DNA of 64,000 nucleotides from Gymnorhina tibicen (taxonomy: Eukaryota; Chordata; Aves; Passeriformes; Artamidae), in NCBI GenBank assembly GCA_013399875.1, contig VXAZ01000447.1, forward strand, positions 1,139,665 through 1,203,664. Reading direction: 5' to 3'. How positions within the stretch are numbered: position 1 is the stretch's first letter; every line of letters begins with the position of its first letter. Positions 24,515 through 38,080 of this stretch are shown in pieces. The translations under genes and the position numbers were made by a program. The notes beneath the pieces were generated by a model that saw nothing but the letters and a program-made list of their open reading frames with translations, searched no databases and was not told the DNA's origin.

Positions 24515-27500
24515 CCCACCCAATTTTAGTTCTGAATTTCCATAACTGCTGAATAGTCAAATCCTTTCTTTGCAACTCTGAGGGCTGAGGGAAAAAAAAA
24601 ACAAAAAAAGAGGAGTCTCAGGGTTGTAATTTCCTGCTTCTCTTCCAAGCTTCTGAGGATGAACCAGGAGGTGGGATAATTCTCTGAATTAAAATTGCAT
24701 TTGTTAAGAGGAAGCCAGCTTTACTGCTGTCCTTTCTTTGTTATTCAGACTTTGCCACTTCTTCAGGCTTGACAAATTTAAAAAATGAGGTTTTTGAAGC
24801 CTCAGAGACTGTGTTCTCCTCACTGTGATTTTTGAAGCCTGCTACTCCTGAAAAGCCTGAGTTTGTTGGTTTTTTGCTGGAGGACATGCCACTAATTTGT
24901 GCTGCCTTTATAAAAGGGCCTTGATCAGCATAGTACCTATTAGCATGAGGAAAAACGTAATGAGTCTGTCTGTAAGAGAAAACTAGAGAGTTTGTGGCAT
25001 GGGAAAGGGGAGATAGATTGGAGGCTGCTGTTCTGGAGGCTTTAATAGCCAAGAAACAGGAGAGAATAGTCATTGGTAAATAGGAATGCTAGAGGGCTAT
25101 CTGCATTTTTGTCATGGATCTCAAATAGACCTATTCAGTGTCTAAATCTTAGAAAGCATGATGTAGGAGTAAGTGGGAGACTGGGGCAGGAGTCCTTCAA
25201 GAGCAATAGTCATTGCCCTGCAAACAGACCTAAGTTTAATACAAGGAAAGAGCAGGTTGAGTTCAGAGCTGTATGCATGCAGAGATGAAGTGGTGAAGGG
25301 AATTTTCTTGAACACTGACTGGGAAACAGGGAAGGATTGATTCGTCTGGTTGGTGTGGTTATGGCCCTTTGCTATCTTAGGGAAGGCCGCCTCTGGATCT
25401 GACTTCTTTCCTGATCCAGTGAACAGCAGCTGCAAGAGGGTGTTGACTCATGAACAGTTGATTGCCGAGCAGTTGTCTCCACCACAAGGGTGGTAACCTC
25501 ATGTGTTCCAGTTTGAACTGTCACCATTCATGAATCAATACTGTCTGTAGGCCTTTGTTCACTGCATTTTTGAGTGTATGAAAGAATTCAGACCTGCAGT
25601 CAGCATTACCTTAAACAACAGAAGACCTTTAGGCCTTTTGGGTGTTAGTTGTTGGTCTTAGGGGATTTGCTTTTGTTTGTTTGTTTGTTTTGTTGGTTTT
25701 TTTCCAGGCACAAGGTTCTTTTGTCTGGGAAGCAGGTGGATCCCCTGCCTGTGCCTCAACTCCTCCAGAAGGGCAGATTTGTCATCTTTGCATCTTTGGC
25801 AGTTATGCTGAGTAATTTCTATGCTACCAGTACTCAAGCAAGAGCAACCTTGTCGTTCCCTGACTTCTGCAACCTTCGACTACAAACTTTGGCTTGAAGC
25901 AGATTGCTCACTAACAGGAGAAGCCTGTTATTTCTCTGAGGTTTCTCTTGTTTGTGACCTGCCTTCTGCGAACTGGAAGATGAGGAGCTGTAATCTTCTG
26001 TTGCTCTTAGTGCAAATTCCAGACTAGAACAAAATAAGCAAATTGCTTAGCTTGGAGTTTTCCAGTCAATTGTCCCTAGAAAATGTTGGGCGCTTTTTTT
26101 TTTGGTGCTTCTTTTCTTGCCTTGTTATAGTTAGTTCTTCACCCGCAAGTCTGTAGAAGTCTGGGAGCAAATTTTTAAGCTTGAAAGGAATGTCTAAAAA
26201 AAAGGACAATTCCTGTGATACACTGTAGTAACATTTTCTTGGTTCGTTGTACTGGAGAAGCAAACTTGATGATGGTAATATGTATGCTGGAAGAATAAGA
26301 GAAACTCAGATGATTATTGTTTGAGAAAGGACCTGTGAGCAGTTTTTGTGATGAGATGCTTTAGAACAGACTGGCAAGAAAGAGGCGGTGGCAGACACTT
26401 GCCTCCTTTAAATGCTTGGCAAAACACTGTTTAGCTTAATTGAGTACACAAGGTGAAACCTCACATGGTTACAATACAGAAATAATGGGAGATACAGGGC
26501 AAATTAGACCTATGTACAATTCATCAATTGTAGGATAAAAATAAACAGTACTCAGACAGAAGCCTTCCAGCAAGGAAGGGAGTGAGGCAGAGATGACATC
26601 TTTGGTATGTATATCTTGACTTACCCGCTCAGGCGAAACAGCCTCTGAGCTCAGGCTTCGATTAAATAACTGGGACAGCTGCCAAAACACCTACGTTTGC
26701 TGGCTAATATACTGCAGTGCATTGGTCCTGCAGGTTAATCTGGGAAAGGCATGGAGTGTTATCTGGGTTTGTCTTGGGTTTTTTCTTGAACAACATAACA
26801 ACATGCTTTGCATCCTGTATGTCAAGATCTTAAACTAAATGTGGTGGCAATGCTAAAACTGCCTCTTGAAGTGTTGTGAGGATGGAGGGCCATTTGAGTT
26901 GCACCCCAGAAGACCAGGTAGCCTAAAGAGCCAGCTGGTCTGACCTTGCAGGCTGCGTACCAAAGTCTGTAAGGTATGTGCTTTATGGCTCCATGCCCTT
27001 TAGAGACAAGCAGAAGGTGAGTTGCTCACAGGAGCGAAATGACAGTAACTCTAGAAGGAGAATATTATCTGTTGTGGGATGGGACTGAGCTAAGGTGGGT
27101 AGACAGCACAGACCCTCTACAGCCCCACACTAATGAGCCTCAGGAACCTTTGCATGCTTAAGGCTCTGTGTGGCTGTGCTGGCTGTGTAAGTGGCCCTAG
27201 CAGGTAGGACATGTTTGAACTGCTCAAACCATGAGAGCTGAATACAATGCTGAGATTTTCCTCCTATACTAATCAAGAGCAAATTAAATATTTGACTCCC
27301 ATAGGAACGAACTACAGTGGTCTGTATGTTCTTCCATTGTAACCAAAGGGAAGTCAACTTTTTTTATTTTCAGATGTGCAAAGACATGAAATTACTAGAT
27401 CTATGAGATCTACGTAATGATTGCTACAGAGTAGGACTGGAAGGATTTCCATTGCTGATCTTAGCAGCACCAAAACCAATTCTTTTTATGCAATCTCATC

Positions 27501-30500
27501 CAAAGCAGCAAAAGTTGTCTCCACCTAAAAGTACAGGAGAATCATAGACTGAAACCAAATGAAAATGCTGTCCATGGCTACAAAAACATTGTTTCTGGGG
27601 TTTGACACTCCTTTTGAGGCTTGGGAAGCAAATAATTTAATCCAAAATTCACATGAGAAACTAGTCAGAGTCTAAAGCAGAACACCAGTTACTATAGCAG
27701 AACAAAGTCCGAACCTGCTAGCCAACTAGACTGCCACAAGTTATTGTGCAAAGTTATTCTGCTGGCACCTAGTGCCAAGTGAAACGTGCAAAATCAAGTC
27801 AGACTTTTACCAAACACTGAACTGGCATGTGCAATTTGGATTGCAAGTTGGATACAGGAAGAATACCATAAAAAATAAATATTGGAATGAGAAGTAAAAG
27901 GAGAGGCTGAGAAGAAAACTTTATAATCTTATGAGTAAAATATAAAATATATTAGAGCAAGGAACACTTATCTTACTAGAAATAAAATGTTATTCTTTGG
28001 AACATTTTAATTTCTATCCTTGGACTCCATGCCATGTATCCCTTTCTGTTAAAACCTCTGTGGAGACAGGCCCTTCATATGTTGGATCCACTTCTGGAAG
28101 AAACTCAAGCGTGCTGGTTTTTTACATGTGGGTAACACTTGCAGAGCTTGTTTTGCCAATAAAAGTGTCTTTGAATTGAGTGTGGTGGGATGCAGTGCGA
28201 GTTCTGATGTAACATGAGGCTCTTTGCAAGTGCAGATTTTGATGAGAACTTGTCTCTAAAATCTCTAGTAATTTTGTTTTCTTGTTGCTTTTGTGAATTG
28301 GCTCCTTTCTTTCTGTGGTCCATTGTTGTATGGATGATGTTTGGAAATGAAATGTCTTCCATCTGGTTCAGAAATTTGATTTATCCTTGGAGGCCTGAAC
28401 TGCTGTCTTTGCTAGCAGGAAATAAACAATGTTCCAACTGTCCTCAATTATCACCCACTTGCCTTTCTGCAGATCCATGTCTTTTGCAAGGATACTAGAA
28501 GAGATGACGTATGGACCATGAATTGCATTTTGCCAGTCCTCTCTTCCTTCATACCTATCAATTTAGTCCTCTCCTCCTGTTTAAACTTCGTAAATTAAAC
28601 ACACTGCTTAAAACGATTTAACAGTGGGCTGGACTGTGGAGGTCTGGTTTGCCTGGGACACAGTTGGTGGCTTGTTTTAGGTGGCACTAGGAATGCAACT
28701 CCAAATTACTTACAAGGGCATGTTACTGATTCAGAGTAGGGTTTAGTATAATCTCGCTTTATGGGAAATATTGTCACCAAAATACAGTTTTAGGGTAATA
28801 TAAAGCCTATGTTTTGGAATAGCAGGATTGGAGGAATTTTTGGTCCTGCTGCCTTTTCTTTTAGTAAACTTGATATCTCTCAGAGAGAAATTTTTTTTGG
28901 TGGGGATGTTGTCACTGCTGAGGATTGTTCTTCTCCGCCCGCAGTGTATGTGGCTTGGCCTCCAGCTGCCGGGCTTCCTTGGCCCAGAGGTGTGGTTTCT
29001 TGTTGCGCCCAGTCTGGTGTAACTGGGTTGCCCCAGAGAGCAGTCTCACTCCCTTGTCCCTTTGATAGGTCTGTGTAGATGTCTGCTGGATGAATCAGTC
29101 CAGCTTGTTGGTCTGTCACAGAACTAGCCTGCGGAATGGTGAAACCACAGGTTGTGTGGTATTGGCAAGCTGAAGTGAATTGCTCTTCAGTGAGCTCATC
29201 AGTATAGACCTGATGGAAGGACAGAGGGAGGCAAGACTAACCATTTTTTTGGCACTGACTTGCTGCTTCTTTGCTTTGCCTTAATAGTAACTTGGAAAGG
29301 CTTTCCCTAGAAACGAGGGAAGGTGAGAATTCAAGCCCAAGATTCAATTTCTGTGGCTCACGTAAGCATAGGCCTCTTTATTGTATTGTTACTTGTATGG
29401 CAGTCTTAGTGCTGTATTAGCATCCAAGCGTGATGAAAGATCAACCCATAGATGTTGCAACTGGTGCAGTACATTAATTGGTGATGCCCTTTGTGGTGGA
29501 AACTTCTATTCATTAGGGATGGAAGTAAAGACCTACTATCTTATTTTAGTTGGGCTACCACAGACTAATGTTGTGAGCTGTTGCCAGAGAAATGGTCAAT
29601 CTGAATATGAAAAGCTTTATCCCCTTGCTCGTGCCTTGATTCTTCTTCCTTGATCTTGCCTTTTAAATGACTGATGTCTAGCAGAGAGTTGGTTTTTGAC
29701 CCCTATTCACAGACTCTGGATCAGAGTTTTGCTTGCTCTCCTCACCACTCTCCACTGTGTGATGTTGTGGTTTGACAAGCCCAGCCTGGGCATGCACACA
29801 AAAGAAGGCACAATCCACTCTTCTCCCGTGCTGATGCAGAAATGGCAGTGCTGATGCGAAGTGTCTGGTTAGTCACAGGAGGACAGAGCTAGCTGTGGGA
29901 AAACATAAGCTGTCTAAATGGCCATTCCTGTTCTCCCTGAATGAATACGTGGCAGGCTGAAGGGGAAGATGTACATAGGATGAATCTTACACATGAATTG
30001 TCAATTGGATCACGTAAAGATTCACTCTAATGGAAATCAGAGCTTCACAGTGTTACATGCAGCATGTGCATACAATAAGGACAATCCCTACTCTGAAGAA
30101 TTAGTAATTTCTACATGTGGTAAATTGACAGATGTATGAAATAATGAGGAAAAAACCCACAGTGAAATACTGATTAATGTATTAAATAGAGGCTCCACTT
30201 AAGCTTTGCCTTTTAGTCTACATGGTGATGCTTCTTGTCCTGTCTTCTCCATCCTGTCCTTCTGTTGAAGCTGCCTTTCTCTAATTGTTCTTTTTCCTCC
30301 TCTGATACGCTGCACGCAAGATTAACACAATTAGACACATTTGTTGTGTCTGAGGTCTGATACTGGGACAGTGAAAATTCTTCTCAGATGTAATGTCCTT
30401 TAAAGAGGATTTAGTTGCTCTTTTTGCCCTGGATAGTGCATGTTCCTGTTATCTGCCAGCATATTCAATAAACAGTTGGCACTAGTCTAATGAGGAGCAT

Positions 30501-33500
30501 CATATCTAAACCCAGCTCGCAGAAATCTGTTCTGTGTCTGCGACTCTTCCACCCTTTCCCCTATCCTGACTGTAGCATCTCTTAGGATGGATCACAGAAT
30601 GGTATTTAACCATGTAATCACAAAGGTCAAGACTTTTGAGACCGGAAGCTTAACTTCGACTTGGTTAGAAATCCAAGTTTTAACCCTAGATTCCTGACTT
30701 GGGATAGTTTAGCTGTGGCCAAATTTACCTAATAATTATTAAATGTTCCTTTTTGCTGCTTTGTCGCAGCAAGCTAGATTGCTGGGTAGAATTCTGTAAA
30801 TACATAATTGGCTCCGGTGGCTGTATTTACCTAATAGCTTAAGTGTTCTTCCCTGCACCCCCTGGAGATCAGCTGTACAGAACTTGGGTTGGGAGTGCCA
30901 TCTTGGCAAGCTGTAACATAAAGATTCCCTATGGTTGTTGGGCCAGGTGTGATAGTAGCTAGGTCTGGGATTTTTTTACTTTCCTCTAAGAATAGTTGAC
31001 AACTTTATTTTGGAGTCTACAGACTTTTTGCTTTTGAGGGTAAAGAAGTTAACCATGGTGACTGGTTGCTTAATAGCTGTTTTCTTCTGCACAGTAAAGT
31101 GAGTGGCTTTTTCCCAGATTAGAATGTTACATTTTTAAACATTTACTGTACTCAAGTGTAGAATGATCTAATTCACTGTGTTTATTCCTTTTCATAAGAA
31201 TTTTCAGCACAGTAGCATGCCTATCCTACTTCCAAATGTACAAACACTTGGTAAGCAGACTATAAGCAGAAAATTACTTGAGAGCCACTGTAGTAAATAT
31301 ATCTGTAAAGCCTTAAACAGGAAATGACCCCAACTACTTCTGTCAGTTTGCCTCTGAGGCCATGGTTCTGCAAGCAGTGAAGTAAAAGAAGGAATCAAAC
31401 TGGGCTGGGTGAGGAGGAGTTGGAATATCCTTCAAGTTTGCATCTTTTTGAAGCTTGTTGCCCACTGCGCCACTTTTGCTAATCCGGTTTTTATCAGGCT
31501 GCATGAAGCTATGCCAGTTTATGAGGGTTTTAGGACTGGGAGTAAGAGAAGGAGGGCTAAGAGCTCTTTAGGGTAGCATGGCTGATGAATATAAAATCAC
31601 CCTCCTGAAGCTTCTTTCCTATTTTGAGCAAACGTAATTGTGTTTCTGGAGAACCTGATAGTTGTGTTATCACTTAAATATAGTTAAATCAAGACTGCTT
31701 TCTGTCTTGCTTATTGTTCACAGAAGAAGGTTTGTTTCAGAGGGATACCTGGAAAGAAATCAAACTAGAGTACAGCATGAAGGGCAGAAGATTTTATCTT
31801 CCCCATGGAAAACAGACATATTCCTCTGAGGCCTTGATATCTAAATCATCACCTATGTGTTCAGTTTGCCAAGTGTTTGTGCAGTTTTAAGGAGGGGTAT
31901 GGGAATGATTTCCAGAATGCTGTTGCTATTTGTAATTCCACATTGTTTGATAATGTACAGTAAAAAATTAAGGGAGGGTAGTGAAACTCTAAGCATGCTT
32001 TTCAGAATCTGGACTTAGTGGACCACATTCAGCCTCAGAATAAAGGATCAGGAAATGGGAAAGCTAACTGAGCTCAGCCTCTGAAGCTGAGATGGATGCT
32101 GTCATGACTGTAATGGTGTGTAGCTGAGTTGGGTACTGTGACTTAAGCTGATCTGATCTTGACTCATCAAGGCTTGTTGGCTTAAGGTCCAAATGTACCA
32201 GCTGCTCCTACTTAGAGAATGAGCCATAGGAATAAATGTTATGTTCTTACAGTGTCTGGGAATGGTAGCTTAAGGTACCAGAAAAATTCAGCAAATTTAG
32301 GTAAGATACAAACTGTACACTAGGGCCTTCCCCACCCCGAAAGACTTACTTTTTTCTTTTTTTCGGACTGAAAAAAACACTACTGCACAACTATTGAAAA
32401 GAATTAGTATATAACTCCTCCACTTAGGAGTGGAAAGGGAGGAAAAAAAGTCTGTATTCCACTGAAAAACCTCCCAGGAACTTCTCAAGGTAGACTGTAA
32501 TTACTGGAGATAAAATTCTGCTACAAGCAGACAAGTAGCCCTGTGTTCTGTCGCTTCTCTACTGTTATCCAGTCATTTTAGGTAGCATTTATAGCACTGA
32601 TGGGCTTGGGTTGCTCTTTGATCAGAGGAAGTACTCTATATTTGGCTGAATAGTATTATGTCTTGCAATACCCACAAATTGTCTCAAAAGCTTGATTCAA
32701 CTTGATTTGTCTGTTGTACCCTACTCCCCAAAGTATGGTGGAATAACAGAAGGAAAATTGCTCTTGAGTCATTGTCTTAAATGCATCTGTAAGACAGGAG
32801 ACATCACACTGACTATTCATGGGTTTTGGCCCTGAGATCATGGTTCTAGCAAAAGGAAGTATGCTTGCATGGAGGACACAGAAGAGTTTAAAAGCTTTTC
32901 AAGTATGAAAAATTCTTCTTCCAGGGCTGAATGATGTGTCTGCTTAAATGGTTTCTGAGCTTTATGAGGAATCTTTTATTTAGATATGCGCTTCAAATCC
33001 TGGAACTTGGTCCAGGAAGTAGTATCAGAAGCAGTTCTTAATAATATTGTTAATACAGATTGTTCCCATGAGAAAAATCCGCAGGCATCTTTAGCCTGCT
33101 TTTGTATGGAAGCAATGGTTATTTCAATATGTGTGCATATCTTCTCACCAAAAAAACTGGTCCCAGAGAATTCATGAAAACAGGTAGCACAATAAAGGGA
33201 AGGGACCACAGAAGCAACGTGGCTGTAGATGAAGATTCCTCATGAGTTTGCATTTTTTTAGACATGAAAGAATCCTCTCCCTCCGTGTGGCAACAGATAC
33301 ATCAAAATTGACTGTTAGAGATGAATCCATCTGAAACTAGCTTTGTTAATCCCATTTCTCATGTAGCTATAGAGATTATTCAGGTGTGCAAGTTGGAGTC
33401 TTACTGGACATAAGCCTATTTCCAGGTCCCCAAGCAGTGGCAATGGTCTGAGTGGTTAGTTCATCAAGCCCAGAAGATGTTCAGTCCTCTCCCATGAGGA

Positions 33501-36019
33501 GGCAGAGGTCTTTAATGGGCTTTAATTGGGTTGCACTTTAGAACTGCTCAAAAGCTTTGTTTGGTTTAGGATGTGGCTGTTTGGTTACAGAGTGATATTT
33601 CTGGAAAGAAGCATGTTAAACCTGTGTTTTGAGCTAACTGGTTGCTGGCTATTTCCCAAATATGAATGAGGTTTGGGGTGGGTTTTTTTTGGTTTTTTAT
33701 GTTTAAACTTGTCAAGTTTTTGGACTGGATTTTGTCTGTTAAGGTTCTGATATTGTGCTCATCCCCACAGACTTAAGGGTCTGTGAAGGCTGTGCTCTCT
33801 TGTATACCAAGAAATTTTAACTAGAATATCTGAAATAATTACTACTCCCAGTGATCCACCCTGTGTCTCTGGGTGGCTGAATATGAGGTAAAATATTGCT
33901 GAATGTCACAGTTTACAGCCTGGCAACTTCCATTTATTTTAGCATGCTGGGTTATAAACTGGTGCTTTAGGAACTGTGCACAAATGTCCTGAGGTAATGT
34001 ATTGCCAGATAAGATCCTCTGGATTGCTGGGTCTAGTCTGATTGAACTGGAAGGAAGCTGCAGGCGTGACTCTCTTTCCCCTCTGGAGACATGCCTCTTG
34101 CTCTTCAGGCCGTGTTACAAGGCCTGTGTGCCTCAGCCCGGCCAGGGCAGAAGATAGCTGAGGGCTTTTGCTGAGGGCAGAGAAAGGAAGCAAAGGTGTC
34201 CTATTTACTTCTAAACATCCTAAAATGTCTTGAAACACAAGACATTTTATAATGCAAGTTGAACCAGTTCTGATGGTTTTTCCTAACTAGTTACCTCAGA
34301 GAGGCCAAGGATCATTACTTCTTTTGCTGATTTTTTTTCTTTTTTCTTTCAGCCTTCCTCCCCCTCCACCTTTTGTCTTGCTTTCAGTTCACCCATCTGC
34401 ATCTGGTCTTGCCCAGGCAGCTGCTGCTCTATTTGTATGTTCCCTGGGGGAGCTCTGGTGCTCCTTTAAGATCTCCTGTTGCTTTGGGAATTCACCTTTT
34501 AGACATGGTGCTTCATTAGCCTTTCTCATTTATTTAGTACTGTGAGAAAAGATTTCCCCTCCCAAAAAGCAGAAGAACAAGTTTCCAGCAGCATGTGCTT
34601 GAGAGAAGAGTGTCTCTATGTAAATAGAACAGGTTTAAAAGCTATTGGCAAGGGAACAGCTGGAGAGGTTTTGAAGCAATATTGTTTGACCGAGTTGGCA
34701 CTGCGAGGTCCTTTGGAGGCTAAGGCTGAAGAAATCCCCCCTGCTCTTTCTCCCTGGGGAAGGTTTGTCCACTGACGAGTGACCGCACTGCCCCTGTGCA
34801 CTGTTGCCTCTTGTCCCCTACCTCGGTCTCAGCACGGTTGCTCCTTTTTGTTGCAGCTCGTTAGAGGAAAAATAGGCATTTGGGGTTTTTTCAACCATTG
34901 GGTTCTGCATTTCCTCATTTGCCGCCCCTCTCCCCTGCCGGGCGTTGTGGGAGAGTCGTCCCCTCTGCAGGCGATGGTGGGAACGACTCCGGCCTCACTT
35001 ATCATCAGTGACAAATCAATGGCAGCCTTCAGAAAGCTGGCCCCCAGGATCCCCGCTCGGCCCAGCTCTGGAGCAGTGGGAGGCTTCCCTGGTGGATAAA
35101 AGACTCCTTGCAGCCCTGACTTGTTGCCTTAAATCTAACTGAGGAAACCTTTTCAATCTCTTCATCAGTGGCCCCCTCCCCTCTCGATTTGTCTTGGGGA
35201 AGGTGGCGGCTGGTGGAAGGGGGGCACATGAGGAGGTGGGGAGGAGACGAGAGTGGGAGAGCATTGGGGTTTGTAACACTTTTTTCTGTTTCCCTTTCAC
35301 AATAGCCTGGCTAGTGCATGCAGAGCGGGGCTCACAAAGCCTCCCCGAAGTGCCCGGAGTCCCGCAGGGCTCCTCACAGTGAAAGTTTGCTGTGTGTATT
35401 CCTACCAACAATACAGCTGGGCCCAGCAACAGGCTCCAGCTTTGGGCAAATATTTCTACAGCTTTTCCTTAATCGCTTTTGAGGGGAGGAGGGTGAGATG
35501 GGTTTGAGAGGTAGGAGGGCGAAAGAAATTTTGTATATGCAAAGGAGACAAAAATAGATACGGGTGGATGGATTTATCTCTGGCTTCTGTGGTCCAGGCT
35601 TCTAAAAGGAACCTTTGTCAGCATCCACGCTAAAGCTAGAGAGGGTTTGGGGAGCGTCAGTGCTGGATCTGAAGGAGAAGGGAGATTAAGGCAGACAGTG
35701 CATAGTGGTTTCAGCTCAGCCAGTCTACTTTTTTTTGTTTTTCTTTAAGTAGGAAGCATAGCTGACAAGCCCCTTCTGTGTAGTTTAATCCAAAGTGTTG
35801 GTGTAGACTGAAAGTACAGCCTTTTTTTGTGCTAAGTATGTCTAGCTTATTTCTGCTTAGCTGTTCTGTAGGGTTTATGCTTGATTTCCTGCTCTCTGTA
35901 TTACCTGTGAATTATCTCTCAATATCTAGTTTATTTGATCTGGGTCACAGCTCCAGACTGGAAGAAATCAGAGAAGTGATGTCCCTTTAAAGCAAACTAT
36001 TTCACCTTCACTCTCTGAT

Positions 36020-36596
36020 AGGCTTTGGACTTGGATGTCGCTTGAGTCCTCTGCTATAGCCCTGGGATAGACAGGTAGGCTCATATCTACATGCTGGTTT
36101 TGTCCCCTGTTTCTAAAGCTGCAATGGAGATACCTAAACAGCATGAAACTGCTTGATTGGGTCAAGAAGAGATCATGTGAGCCCACATCTCTATAGCATT
36201 ATGAGGAAAAATTAGCCTGGCCACCTCCTTTAAACACTGCTTTCCACCTCTGCAGGGCTGGCAGCAAGCTTGGCATTCCCACAGTTTGGAGTTAAATTCT
36301 TACATTGNAGGCTTTGGACTTGGATGTCGCTTGAGTCCTCTGCTATAGCCCTGGGATAGACAGGTAGGCTCATATCTACATGCTGGTTTTGTCCCCTGTT
36401 TCTAAAGCTGCAATGGAGATACCTAAACAGCATGAAACTGCTTGATTGGGTCAAGAAGAGATCATGTGAGCCCACATCTCTATAGCATTATGAGGAAAAA
36501 TTAGCCTGGCCACCTCCTTTAAACACTGCTTTCCACCTCTGCAGGGCTGGCAGCAAGCTTGGCATTCCCACAGTTTGGAGTTAAATTCTTACATTG
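36020..36596 (+). repeat. Exact 288-bp direct duplication split by one N
   Basis: Positions 36020-36307 and 36309-36596 appear identical base for base, offset by 289, with a single N at 36308 between them. Unique sequence resumes at 36597. Perfect identity with one N exactly at the junction is the signature of two contig ends that overlap but were not merged, rather than of a biological tandem duplication. The two similar minus-strand open frames here are copies of one chance frame. Confidence 0.95.
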
Positions 36597-38057
36597 GTTA
36601 ATCTGTGTTGCATGTGTATTAAAGGTTCAAATGTCATCTTAGACCTGATGTTTGTGTTACAGTAGGAATGATACCAGAAGCATAATCCTTGTTCCAGATG
36701 TGTTATGTCAGAAATTAAATTTGGGCGGGAGATGCTTACCTGTGTCAGTGTTCTCCCAGAACAGGGAGTACTTTTGCTCTAAGGTCATAGCTGCACAGAT
36801 GCTTCACACTGAGCATAGCTAGGGGCTGCACATGTGGAGACTGAGCTTCCTGGACTCTCTGTCCAAGGCCATATGCAGGATGAGTGAGACTACTGTGCAA
36901 TGGTAAAGCTGAGAGTAAAGTTCTTAGCATGGATACAACCATTGCTTTTAAATAAGGGATATCCTTGCCTTTCATTTGGAGATGAGCACAGAATATGAAT
37001 CCTTATTTGTAGGAGGAAATTACTGATAGGCCAAATACAGATCTGAGTAAAAAGAACATAGAATAACATCTGTCCTTATGAAGATGGAAGCACCCTTACC
37101 CTTGCTAGCATCTGGTGACTGCCGCTTTGTTTTCTATTACTGATGATATAGTATTTGTAGCAGCATTCTATCCTTAGAGCATCACAACTACTAGTGGGGC
37201 AAGGTTGTAGGAAAGGAGAACAACCTTAGTTAGACCAAACTAATGTGGCTGGAAAAACAAACAAGATTTTGGGAGCAGTTTGTCCTGAGAACTAAAATAG
37301 AAGCCTAAGTCTTTAAATTAAGCACACAAGTTGAGAACAGTTGCTTTGAGTTCAGCTTGACTGTGTTAGTGAATTAGATATTACGAAGAAAGTTCTTGAT
37401 ACTTCTGGAGCAGAAGGGGGATGATATGTAGGAAAGGAGTTGGTGCATTATGGGCCAAGCCTACTCCACTCCTTGCCTGATTTTCTCTTTCAGTTGATTA
37501 AAGCGTCACCAGTTTCTAACTTTCCAGGCTGAAACTTGAGGGAGAGAGAGAAGAGTTTCTGCTTAAAACTGTCTGTGAAACTCAAGTTAGGAGTTTGGAG
37601 AATAAGGATGGAGAGAGAGTGCTTCCCCCCTCCATGTTTAAAATCTTGCCATAGTATAGAAAAGTTTGAGAATGTTAAAGAGGATCTCATGCTCCAGAAA
37701 TAAAAAGGAAAAAAAAAATCCAAAACCAGAAGACGCTTAAGGGTTCTTTTGTTTCTGAAATTCACCCATGAATAGTGGAGTTGTAAATACTCTGCAAATA
37801 TTCAAACATTTCTAATATTTAAAAAATTTCAGTCAGTACTTGTATGTGCTGAGTAGGAGTTTAAAAACCTACCAGCAAAAGCCTCTTTGACACTCTGTGA
37901 TGTCTGGACATTGACTATCCAGTGGCAGGCTTGAGTTACCCCGGAGCTCTGCTTCAATTATTGCCCCAAGTGAAGGGCTCCAGAGGACTCTGATCTAGAG
38001 GATGCCTTCTGAGAGGCTGCCCTCTGGGCTGAGTGCTTCTTTTCTGGCCTACAGGCC

Positions 38058-38080
38058 AGGAGGAGGAGGAGGAGGAAGAG
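38058..38080 (+). repeat. Short GGA/GAA-rich repeat
   Basis: About six GGA units are followed by AGAGG in LRP4 intron 1. It explains the glutamate run in a 91-codon open frame on the plus strand, which is not otherwise gene-like. Confidence 0.8.

Noticed and set aside
35016..35429. 137-codon minus-strand frame
   Set aside because: It lies in a GC-rich noncoding-looking block and has no motif; an overlapping frame of similar quality exists, pointing to chance.
36020..36596. Biological tandem duplication
   Set aside because: Perfect identity plus a single N at the junction fits an assembly join artefact better.
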